This document shows positions 57,175 through 64,000 of a stretch of 64,000 bases of DNA, piece by piece (within the stretch, counting starts at the first letter, position 1; each line of letters opens with the position of its first letter). A program made the translations under genes and the position numbers. Source of the stretch: Pseudomonas flavescens (GTDB taxonomy: Bacteria; Pseudomonadota; Gammaproteobacteria; Pseudomonadales; Pseudomonadaceae). Where the stretch lies: positions 5,766,001 through 5,830,000 of the forward strand of contig NZ_JACBYV010000001.1 of NCBI RefSeq assembly GCF_013408425.1, in the 5' to 3' direction. Below the pieces are notes generated by a model that was not told the DNA's origin, ran no database searches, and saw nothing but the letters and a program-made list of their open reading frames with translations.

Positions 57175-57496
57175 GGTCAGGCTTATTTGTCGTTTGATTG
57201 CGCTAGATATTGATCGATTAACGCAAAATTGCGCAAGTGATGCTTATGCGAGCAATATTTGCAATTTATGGTCGTGCTGTCGGGCGTAAGCTTTATCTCA
57301 GTTTCAAGGCCCGGACGACACGTCCACCCGGCTCGCCCAATCAGGAGAGCTGGCGCCGCCGACCCCACCGGGTCGTCACGGCACCCGGGTCCGCACTGCC
57401 CAACCAGGCGGGCGAGGAAAGCGGCGACAGAATTGCCAGCACAGGACATCTACGAAAGGGGAGGCCGAGAGGTCTCCCCTTTCTTCTTCGCGTGTC
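57175..57496. other. Lrp/dld intergenic region with structured GGA-rich stretch
   Basis: About 320 bp. The first 120 bp next to the Lrp gene are AT-rich with CGCAA-AA-TTGCG (57222-57233) and similar repeats. The rest is GC-rich with several GGA trinucleotides (57313, 57344, 57416, 57444) and complementary CTCGCCC (57332-57338) and GGGCGAG segments, ending at a strong hairpin. No credible protein. A plus-strand small RNA is possible. Confidence 0.35.
57454..57483. terminator. Perfect 10-bp hairpin downstream of dld
   Basis: GAAAGGGGAG / CTCCCCTTTC with a 10-base loop, 14 bp past the dld stop. On the plus strand it is followed by TTCTTCG, on the minus strand by only CG after TTT, so it could end a plus-strand RNA as well as dld. 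Confidence 0.7.
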
Positions 57497-59209
57497 TCAA
57501 TGACCGCCGCAGCACTTCTCCCAGTGTTTCTTTTTCGATGTCTGGCCGATGCCCGGGTTGAAGGCGTTGGTCGGATCCAGCTCGCGGTAGAAATCCGCCA
57601 GCGCTGGCTTGGCGATATACAGGTGACCGACGTTGTGCTCGGCCGGGTACTCGGCACGGCGTTCATCGAGGAGCGTCCACATGGCGTGCTCCATGGCGAT
57701 CGGGTCGACGCCCTTCTTGACGATGTAATCCTGATGGAACACGTGGCAGAAGAAGTGCCCGTAGTAGAGCTTGTGGATGATCTGCCCTTGCATCGCTGCC
57801 GGCAGCGTCTCGACCCAGTCACGGTCATTGCGACGCAGGGCGATATCCAGGGCGAGGATGTCTTCGACGCTGCTGCGGTGCGCCTCGCGGTAGCGGATCG
57901 CCGCGCCAGCGATGGCGAAGCGGTGCAGGAATGCCTTGCGGCCCTCGTCGGCGTCGCATTCGAAAAAGGCACCGCTGCGGCGTTGCCCGAAGTATTCGCT
58001 CAGAAAGGCGCGGGTCTGCTCCAGGCTGTCGTTGGCAACTCGGACGAGCAGGTGATGCTCATAGCGGTCGCGGTATTGGCGCATGCGCAGTGGCAGGTGG
58101 CTGGGCAGCAGATTCATCAGCAGCTGAATCGCCCGGTCACTGATGCCTCGTAGGCCGAAGCGCTCGAAGAAGCCATCGACACGGCTCTTCAGCGCGAAGG
58201 CCGCAGGGACCTTGGCAGTGCCGAACCTGTCGATGAGCAGAAAGGTGTCCTTGCCATACTTTTCGCCGATGTCGAAGGCGGTGCGGTGGATGTACTCGCC
58301 GGCAATGGGCAGGCTTGGCAGCTGGCTGAGCAGGTGGCGGCGTATCTCTGTGAGGTCGTGCGGGTCGTTGCTGCCGATATAGAAGACGGTGCTCGGCTCC
58401 TTGGCGAAGGTATCCAGGCGCACGGCGAACAGGCACAGCTTGCCGGCCGAGCCGGAGGCCTCGAACAGTCGTGAGGGGTCGGCATTGAAGCGTGCCGGTG
58501 TATCGGCGTCGACGTCGCGTACGTAGTCGCCATAGCTGCCGTCGGAGGCCCTGCCGGTACCGTCATTGCTGACCTGAAACGGGCTGTAGTCGCCACGTTG
58601 CAGGCGGGTGAGGATTTCCTCGGGGCTGTTGCCCAGGTCGATGCCCAGGTGATTGATCAGCGCCAGCGTACCGTCTTCCATCACCTGTGCGTACAGTGCC
58701 AGTTCGGTGTAGGCCGGGCCGCGGCGGACCAGCGAGCCTCCCGAGTTGTTGCACACGCCACCCAGAACCGAAGCGCCGATGCACGAGGAGCCGATCACCG
58801 AGTGGGGCTCGCGGCCAAGCGGTGCCAGTGCCTGCTCCAGGCGATCCAATGTGGCGCCGGGCAGGCAGACCACCTGCTCGCCGTCATTGATCAGCTGCAC
58901 ACCGGTTATGCGCAGGGTGCTGATCAGTACGATCTCGCGATCGTAGTCGTTGCCATCCGGTGTCGAGCCTCCGGTCAGGCCCGTGTTGGCCGCCTGCATG
59001 ATGACGATGCGATTGGCGGCGACCGCCGCCTGCAGGACCCGCCACTGCTCCAGCAGCGTGCCCGGCCGGACCACGGCCAGCACGCTGCCGTCGCCAGTGC
59101 GATGGCCCTTGCGAAAGCGCCGGGTGCTTTGCTCGTCGGTGAGTACATGCTCGCTGCCCACCGTTTCACGCAGAGTCGCCAGCAGGGTGTCTCGGCTGAT
59201 CGATGGCAT
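57497..59209 (-). CDS. dld: Quinone-dependent D-lactate dehydrogenase (Dld)
   Basis: Membrane-associated FAD enzyme oxidising D-lactate to pyruvate with electrons to quinone, 570 aa, the length of E. coli Dld. The FAD-binding region (MQAANTGLTGGSTPDGNDYD; GSSCIGASVLGGVCNNSGGS) and the Dld membrane-binding domain (LMNLLPSHLPLRMRQYRDRYEHHLLV) are clear; the C-terminus is KHWEKCCGGH. It starts 3 bp after lldD, so it belongs to the lactate operon. Confidence 0.95.
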   Translation of the reverse strand: MPSISRDTLLATLRETVGSEHVLTDEQSTRRFRKGHRTGDGSVLAVVRPGTLLEQWRVLQAAVAANRIVIMQAANTGLTGGSTPDGNDYDREIVLISTLRITGVQLINDGEQVVCLPGATLDRLEQALAPLGREPHSVIGSSCIGASVLGGVCNNSGGSLVRRGPAYTELALYAQVMEDGTLALINHLGIDLGNSPEEILTRLQRGDYSPFQVSNDGTGRASDGSYGDYVRDVDADTPARFNADPSRLFEASGSAGKLCLFAVRLDTFAKEPSTVFYIGSNDPHDLTEIRRHLLSQLPSLPIAGEYIHRTAFDIGEKYGKDTFLLIDRFGTAKVPAAFALKSRVDGFFERFGLRGISDRAIQLLMNLLPSHLPLRMRQYRDRYEHHLLVRVANDSLEQTRAFLSEYFGQRRSGAFFECDADEGRKAFLHRFAIAGAAIRYREAHRSSVEDILALDIALRRNDRDWVETLPAAMQGQIIHKLYYGHFFCHVFHQDYIVKKGVDPIAMEHAMWTLLDERRAEYPAEHNVGHLYIAKPALADFYRELDPTNAFNPGIGQTSKKKHWEKCCGGH

Positions 59210-59212
59210 TGC

Positions 59213-60352
59213 TCAGCGCTCCCGAACCAGTGACTCGGCGCTGATCTGCGCAATCGATCTGGCACCGGTCAGCACCATGGCCACGCGCATTTCTTTCTCG
59301 ATCAGGTTCAGCAGGTTGCTCACACCCGCGCCGCCAGCGGCAGCCAATGCATAGACGAAGGCGCGGCCAAGCATCACGGTATCGGCGCCCAGGGCGATCA
59401 TGCGCACCACGTCCAGGCCGCTGCGAATGCCCGAGTCGGCGAGGATCTTCAGATCGCCCTTCACCGCGTCGGCGATGGCCGGCAAGGCGCGGGCGCTGGA
59501 CAGCACACCATCGAGCTGGCGACCGCCGTGGTTGGAGACGACGATGCCGTCGGCGCCGAACTTGACTGCATCGCGCGCATCTTCCGGGTCAAGAATGCCC
59601 TTGATCACCATCGGGCCGTCCCAGAACTCACGGATCCACTCCAGGTCCTTCCAGGAAATCGACGGGTCGAAGTTGGCACCCAGCCAGCCGATGTAATCGG
59701 CCAGGCCGGTGGGGCTGCCCCGGTAGGCGGAAATGTTGCCCAGGTCGTGGGGCTTGCCCAGCAGGCCGACGTCCAGCGCCCAGGCGGGATGAGTGAAGGC
59801 TTGCAGCATCCGGCGCACGGCCGCGTTGGCGCCGCTCATGCCCGAGTGGGCGTCGCGGTAGCGCGCACCCGGTGTCGGCATGTCGACGGTGAATACCAGG
59901 GTGGTGACGCCGGCGGCCTTGGCGCGCTCAAGGGCGTTCTTCATGAAGCCGCGGTCTTTCAATACGTACAACTGAAACCACATGGGGCGGTTGATCGCTG
60001 GTGCCACTTCCTCGATCGGGCACACCGACACGGTGGAGAGCGTGAAGGGAATGCCCTTGTCGGCTGCCGCTTTGGCTGCCTGCACTTCACCACGGCGGGC
60101 GTACATGCCGGTCAGCCCGACGGGGGCCAGGACTACCGGCATCGACAATGTCTCACCGAATAGCTGGGTTTCCAGGCTCAGCTCGGACATGTTCTTCAGC
60201 ACGCGCTGGCGCAGGGCGATGCTGGCGAGGTCCTCGACGTTGCGCCGCAGCGTGTACTCGGCATAGGCGCCGCCGTCGATGTAGTGGAACAGGAATGGCG
60301 GCAGGCGTCGCTGGGCAGCGGCGCGATAATCGGTGGAGGCAGAAATGATCAT
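59213..60352 (-). CDS. lldD: L-lactate dehydrogenase (FMN, quinone-linked)
   Basis: Alpha-hydroxy acid oxidase family enzyme of 379 aa converting L-lactate to pyruvate at the membrane. The FMN/active-site motif [10 protein letters not shown] (catalytic His) and FMN-binding [15 protein letters not shown] are present, as is [13 protein letters not shown] near the N-terminus. ATG 60352 gives [18 protein letters not shown]. Middle gene of lldP-lldD-dld. Confidence 0.96.
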   Translation of the reverse strand: MIISASTDYRAAAQRRLPPFLFHYIDGGAYAEYTLRRNVEDLASIALRQRVLKNMSELSLETQLFGETLSMPVVLAPVGLTGMYARRGEVQAAKAAADKGIPFTLSTVSVCPIEEVAPAINRPMWFQLYVLKDRGFMKNALERAKAAGVTTLVFTVDMPTPGARYRDAHSGMSGANAAVRRMLQAFTHPAWALDVGLLGKPHDLGNISAYRGSPTGLADYIGWLGANFDPSISWKDLEWIREFWDGPMVIKGILDPEDARDAVKFGADGIVVSNHGGRQLDGVLSSARALPAIADAVKGDLKILADSGIRSGLDVVRMIALGADTVMLGRAFVYALAAAGGAGVSNLLNLIEKEMRVAMVLTGARSIAQISAESLVRER

Positions 60353-60514
60353 GGGCTTGATTCCGTATCTGGGCTGACGCGTCAACCTGTTGTCAGCGCC
60401 AAGGCCCTGGCTCTGCCGAGGGCTTTGGAGTTGTTGCGCTGTGTTCGGTGGATCTATCGTTTTGCTGAGTTCCAGAGGATAGGGCAGCACGCCATGTGCT
60501 GCCCTGTGCGCGAC

Positions 60515-62200
60515 TCAGTGGACGATCATGCCGGTCAGCCAGTAGGCCTGAGCCAGTGTGATCAGGCCGACGAAGGTGGCGAAGATCAGGCTGTGCTTGA
60601 GGGTGAAGCGGAACAGATCGGACTCCTTGCCGACCATGCCGGTCGCAGCGCAAGCCACGGCGATGGACTGCGGCGAGATCATCTTGCCGGTCACGCCACC
60701 GCTGGTATTGGCAGCCACCAGCAGGGTGTCGCTGACGCCGATCTGGTGCGCCGTGGTGGCTTGCAGCGAGCCGAACAAGGCGTTGGAGGACGTGTCCGAG
60801 CCGGTCAGGAACACCCCCAGCCAGCCGAGGAAGGGCGAGAAGAACGGGAATGCCGCACCGGTGCCGGCAAGTACCAGCGCCATGGTGGTCGACATGCCCG
60901 AATAGTTGGTGACGAACGCGAACGCCAGCACCATGCCGATGGACAGGATAGGCCAGCGCAACTCGTAGAAAGTTTCTTTCAGTGTGGTAAGACCAATTCT
61001 GAAATTGATCTTCAACACCAGCATCGATAGCACCGCCGACAGGAAGATGGCCGTACCGGTAGCCGACACCGGATCGAGCTTGAACACCGCCGCGATGGGG
61101 GTTGGATTGGCAACGATCGGGGCGACCTTGATCACCAGTTGATCCAGGTACGGGATTGGCAGCATGAACACCAGGTTGTCCAGCGCGCCACCTGGGGCGA
61201 ACAGTGCCTTGAAGGGTTTCAGGGTCCACACCGTGACCATGGCGGTGAGGATCAGGAAGGGCGACCAGGCCTTGAGGATCTCGCCCAGGCTGTAGGGCGA
61301 TGGCGTGGTGCTGCGTACGCCGCCGAACCCGCCAGCCACTGCTGCACCACCGGAAACGCCAGCGATCTGGCTGGCGGCGGCCCGCTTGGGCTGCCAGACC
61401 TTGAGGAACAGGGTCAGGCACACCAGGCTGACCAGTGCCGAGGTGATGTCCGGCAGTTCAGGGCCGATGTAGTTGGAGGTGTAGTACTGGGTGATGGCGA
61501 AGCTCACGCCAGCGACCAGCGCCGCCGGCCAGGTTTCCCTGATGCCTTTCCAGCCATCCATCATCGCCACCAGCCAGAACGGCACGATGATCGACAGCAG
61601 TGGCAGTTGGCGACCGGTCATGGCGCCGATCTTGAAGGCGTCGATGCCGGTGACCTGGCCAGCGACGATGATCGGAATGCCCAGGGCGCCAAAGGCCACC
61701 GGTGCGGTATTGGCGATCAGGCACAAGCCAGCGGCGTAGAGCGGGTTGAAGCCCAGGCCGACCAGTAGGGCAGCGGTGATGGCCACCGGTGCGCCGAAGC
61801 CGGCGGCACCTTCGAGGAATGCACCGAAGGAGAACCCGATCAGCAGCACCTGCAGACGCTGGTCGTCGGTGATCGACAATACCGAGCTGCGGATGACTTC
61901 GAACTGGCCGCTCTTGACCGTCAGTTTGTACAGGAACACGGCAGCGACGATGATCCAGGCGATGGGCCAGAGGCCGTAGGCGAAGCCGTAAGCGGCAGCG
62001 GCCAGGGCCTTGTCTACCGGCATGCCGAATGCGGCGATGGCGATGATCACCGAGAGTCCCAGGGTGATGCTGCCCGCCACGTGGCCCTTCATGCGGAAGA
62101 CGGCCAGGGCGAGAAAAAAGAAAATGATCGGAACGACCGCCGCCAGCGCGGACAGGCCGAGGCTGCCGAGCGGGGTGTACAACTGTTGCCATGTTTGCAT
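60515..62200 (-). CDS. lldP: L-lactate permease
   Basis: Proton-coupled lactate importer of 561 aa with about 12-14 hydrophobic segments and LldP-family motifs such as [26 protein letters not shown] and [13 protein letters not shown]. First gene of the lactate operon. The coding sequence contains an LldR-like palindrome at 60985-60995 written with rare codons. ATG 62200 begins [15 protein letters not shown]. Confidence 0.95.
   Translation of the reverse strand: MQTWQQLYTPLGSLGLSALAAVVPIIFFFLALAVFRMKGHVAGSITLGLSVIIAIAAFGMPVDKALAAAAYGFAYGLWPIAWIIVAAVFLYKLTVKSGQFEVIRSSVLSITDDQRLQVLLIGFSFGAFLEGAAGFGAPVAITAALLVGLGFNPLYAAGLCLIANTAPVAFGALGIPIIVAGQVTGIDAFKIGAMTGRQLPLLSIIVPFWLVAMMDGWKGIRETWPAALVAGVSFAITQYYTSNYIGPELPDITSALVSLVCLTLFLKVWQPKRAAASQIAGVSGGAAVAGGFGGVRSTTPSPYSLGEILKAWSPFLILTAMVTVWTLKPFKALFAPGGALDNLVFMLPIPYLDQLVIKVAPIVANPTPIAAVFKLDPVSATGTAIFLSAVLSMLVLKINFRIGLTTLKETFYELRWPILSIGMVLAFAFVTNYSGMSTTMALVLAGTGAAFPFFSPFLGWLGVFLTGSDTSSNALFGSLQATTAHQIGVSDTLLVAANTSGGVTGKMISPQSIAVACAATGMVGKESDLFRFTLKHSLIFATFVGLITLAQAYWLTGMIVH
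60985..60995. promoter_or_regulatory. Intragenic LldR-like operator inside lldP
   Basis: TGGTAAGACCA (plus strand) repeats the core of the promoter operator at 62297-62311. It encodes RIGLTT in lldP using AGA, ATT, GGT, CTT, ACC and ACA; AGA, CTT and ACA are rare in this GC-rich genome, implying the DNA sequence itself is retained. Confidence 0.6.
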
Positions 62201-62296
62201 GGTGAAGGCTCGCTGATTGTTGTTGGTATCGCCGGGTCGCAAGCTGCCATTGGTTATCGGTGACGGCAGGTGTGGCGCTGCAACCGGATCGTTATT

Positions 62297-62311
62297 ATTG
62301 GTAAGACCAAT
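62297..62311. promoter_or_regulatory. LldR-type operator upstream of lldP
   Basis: ATTGGTAAGACCAAT is an inverted repeat (ATTGGT/ACCAAT, 3-base spacer), the known PdhR/LldR operator form. It lies 97 bp upstream of lldP and 190 bp upstream of lldR, positioned for repression relieved by L-lactate. Confidence 0.85.
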
Positions 62312-62500
62312 TTACAAAAGAGGCGAGCCAGGATAATTTCTTTCCTTCGGGTGCGTCAATTTGTGTCGCTGCTACTTTGGTAGAAGGCGCGCTCCAAGCG
62401 TTGAGCTTGTGATGACGCAGGGCTCTGGTTAGGCTGCACAGGTTTCCTGGCGGGCAGCCGATCTGCCGCCGTCTTCGCGATGCAATGGAGCATTGAACGC

Positions 62501-63268
62501 ATGAATTTTGGTCCGTTGCGGCAGAGGCGTTTGTCAGACGACATCGTCGAGCGTCTCGAAGCGATGATCCTCGAGGGCACCCTGAAGGCCGGTGAGCGGC
62601 TGCCTGCAGAGCGCGTGCTCGCCGAGCAGTTCGGTGTCTCCCGCCCCTCACTGCGTGAAGCCATCCAGAAGCTCGCCACCAAAGGCTTGCTGAGTAGTCG
62701 GCAAGGTGGCGGCACCTACATTTGCGAGAACCTTGGATCGACCTTCAGTGATCCGCTCATGCACCTGCTGGAAAGCAATGCCGACGCTCAGCGCGACCTC
62801 CTCGAGTTCCGGCATACCCTGGAGGGCTCCTGCGCGTATTACGCGGCGTTGCGTGCTACCGATGTGGATCGCCAGCGGCTGAGTGGCGCGTTCGAACGTC
62901 TGCAGGATTGCTATGGGCGTGCTGGTGAAGTGACGCGTGCCGAGGAGGGGGCGGCCGACGCCAGCTTCCATCTGGCCATCGCAGAGGCCAGCCACAATGC
63001 CGTGCTGCTGCACACCATTCGGGGCCTGTTCGACCTGCTCAAGCGCAACGTGGTGACCAATATAGGCGGCATGTATGCCCTGCGCGGGGAAACCCGCGGC
63101 ATGCTCAATGCCCAGCACCGGGCGCTTTACGAAGCGATCATCGAGGGGCGGGCCGAAGAGGCGCGAGCCCTTTCGAACCAGCATATCGATTACGTTCAGG
63201 AGGTCCTGGCCGACGTGCTGCAGCAGGAAGTCCGCGAGCAGCGCGCGCAGCGGCGCCAGGGGCTCTAG
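62501..63268 (+). CDS. lldR: GntR/FCD-family lactate-responsive regulator LldR
   Basis: A 255-aa repressor with GntR HTH (LPAERVLAEQFGVSRPSLREAIQKLATKGLLSSRQGGGTYI) and an FCD ligand domain with metal-site histidines (FHLAIAEASHNAVLL, AQHRALYEAI). Divergent from lldP with the operator between. ATG 62501 has GGAG upstream; an earlier in-frame ATG 62480 would add 7 residues. Confidence 0.93.
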   Translation: MNFGPLRQRRLSDDIVERLEAMILEGTLKAGERLPAERVLAEQFGVSRPSLREAIQKLATKGLLSSRQGGGTYICENLGSTFSDPLMHLLESNADAQRDLLEFRHTLEGSCAYYAALRATDVDRQRLSGAFERLQDCYGRAGEVTRAEEGAADASFHLAIAEASHNAVLLHTIRGLFDLLKRNVVTNIGGMYALRGETRGMLNAQHRALYEAIIEGRAEEARALSNQHIDYVQEVLADVLQQEVREQRAQRRQGL

Positions 63269-63364
63269 GGCGCATCATCCCCGGGGGGCGGTAGCGTTTC
63301 GCGCTCGTGGGGTTGGTGGCGCGAGGCGTCTAAGGCAAGTCGTCACTGTTATCCGGGCGCCATC

Positions 63365-63383
63365 TAACCCACCAGGCGATATC
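63365..63383. repeat. Dispersed GATATCGCYTGGTGGGTTA repeat, copy 2 (inverted)
   Basis: Inverted copy of the repeat at 26832-26850, one mismatch, between lldR and the convergent smpB. The surrounding 228 bp hold no gene. Confidence 0.55.
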
Positions 63384-63435
63384 GGCCATGTGCCGGCAGG
63401 TGATGGGGCGTATAAAGCGGCGGATGGGTGGGGAT

Positions 63436-63465
63436 GACCCACCCGGCAAGCCGTGCGGGTGGGTC
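63436..63465. terminator. Hairpin downstream of smpB
   Basis: GACCCACCCG / CGGGTGGGTC perfect 10-bp stem with a 10-base loop, 31 bp past the smpB stop. No U-tract follows on the minus strand, so termination there may be weak. Confidence 0.5.
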
Positions 63466-63496
63466 GACAAGGCGGTACCGCAGCTCGGCGCTGCGC

Positions 63497-63979
63497 TTAC
63501 TCGTCTTTGCCCTTGCTGCGCATGGCGCGCTGCACTTCGCGGTCGGCGTCGCGTTCTTTCTCGGTGTGGCGCTTGTCGAAATCCTTCTTGCCCTTGGCCA
63601 GGGCGATTTCGCACTTCACCAAGTGCTGCTTCCAGTACAGCGACAGGGCCACGCAGGTGTAGCCTTTCTGCTGAACCGAACCGAACAGCTTTTCCAGCTC
63701 GCGCTTGTTCAGCAGCAGCTTTCGCGTACGCGTCGGGTCGGCGATAACGTGGGTGCTGGCGGTTTTCAGCGGCGTGATGTGGCAGCCCATCAGCCAGGCT
63801 TCGTCGTCCTTGAGCAGCACGTAGCTGTCGACCAACTGGGCCTTGCCGGCGCGCAGACTTTTCACTTCCCAGCCGGCCAGAGCCAGGCCGGCCTCGAAGC
63901 GGGACTCGACGAAGTAGTCGTGCATCGCCTTCTTGTTCTGGGCGATGCTGCCTTGCGGATGTTTCGTTTGTTTAGCCAT
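63497..63979 (-). CDS. smpB: SsrA-binding protein SmpB
   Basis: Partner of tmRNA in trans-translation ribosome rescue, 160 aa. Conserved [35 protein letters not shown] and the basic C-terminal tail ([29 protein letters not shown]) are intact. The ssrA gene is not in the window. Confidence 0.97.
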   Translation of the reverse strand: MAKQTKHPQGSIAQNKKAMHDYFVESRFEAGLALAGWEVKSLRAGKAQLVDSYVLLKDDEAWLMGCHITPLKTASTHVIADPTRTRKLLLNKRELEKLFGSVQQKGYTCVALSLYWKQHLVKCEIALAKGKKDFDKRHTEKERDADREVQRAMRSKGKDE

Positions 63980-64000
63980 AGGCGGCGCATTATATGGAGT

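Noticed and set aside
57330..57430. Cobalamin or glycine riboswitch
   Set aside because: CAGGAGAGCTGGC loosely resembles a B12 box, but the other conserved core elements of either class are missing and no matching downstream gene is on that strand.
57237..57503. An 88-codon frame in the Lrp/dld gap
   Set aside because: It runs through a strong hairpin into dld antisense, and its Arg/Pro-rich sequence looks non-coding.

Overview
The window looks like an ordinary chromosomal segment of a Pseudomonas species (Pseudomonadaceae). The evidence is high GC with GC-rich third codon positions, Pseudomonas-type gene order (hisD-hisC-algW; proA-nadD-rsfS-rlmH-pbpA-rodA-sltB1-rlpA-dacC-ybeD-lipB / lipA; phuR / phuSTUVW; lldPD-dld), and REP-like intergenic hairpins. 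I see no tRNA, rRNA, CRISPR array, prophage, integrase or intact insertion sequence. Most genes are core or common accessory genes, and species cannot be fixed from the sequence alone.

Layout. 1-1645: end of the histidine operon (hisD 3' end, hisC, terminator). 1820-4702: a TonB-dependent receptor plus a DUF4198 periplasmic protein, with a Zur-like palindrome upstream. 4897-6912: algW (envelope-stress protease) divergent from a Nif3-like protein. 6967-9801: a large autotransporter. 10182-12996: sulfate activation (cysD, cysNC). 13137-16880: osmE, a tiny exported peptide, a lipase without signal peptide, gluQ and dksA. 17201-19487: aminotransferase, sfsA and a small Rieske protein. 19582-26736: the complete haem-uptake locus (phuR divergent from phuSTUVW) with a Fur-like site. 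26935-28987: an oxidoreductase divergent from a LysR regulator, whose stop codon lies in a 187-bp MITE-like element. 29224-31592: a putative copper/metal module (DUF2946, PepSY membrane protein, PCuAC chaperone). 31988-37233: adenine/adenosine deaminase, ChaA-type exchanger, SDR, CitMHS transporter, NAD(P)-binding protein.

37266-42155: a lipoprotein made of MORN repeats fused to a caspase-like C13 peptidase, divergent from a CidA/LrgA-LrgB holin-like pair, then a LON-substrate-domain protein and a DedA-PAP2 fusion. 42422-53764: the proA-to-lipA cluster for proline/NAD synthesis, ribosome control, rod-shape cell-wall synthesis and lipoate. 53892-57174: RidA, LysR, RluE-like pseudouridine synthase, globin and Lrp-family regulator. 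57497-63268: lactate utilisation (lldP, lldD, dld, divergent lldR). 63497-63979: smpB.

Most interesting signals: (1) a second LldR-type operator inside lldP, encoded with rare codons; (2) the MORN-C13 peptidase beside a holin-like pair; (3) a Zur-like site before the TonB receptor/DUF4198 pair; (4) a nine-A tract in rlpA just before the SPOR domain; (5) a 187-bp element with perfect 19-bp inverted ends supplying a gene's stop codon; (6) a GGA-rich structured intergenic stretch next to the Lrp gene ending in a strong hairpin.
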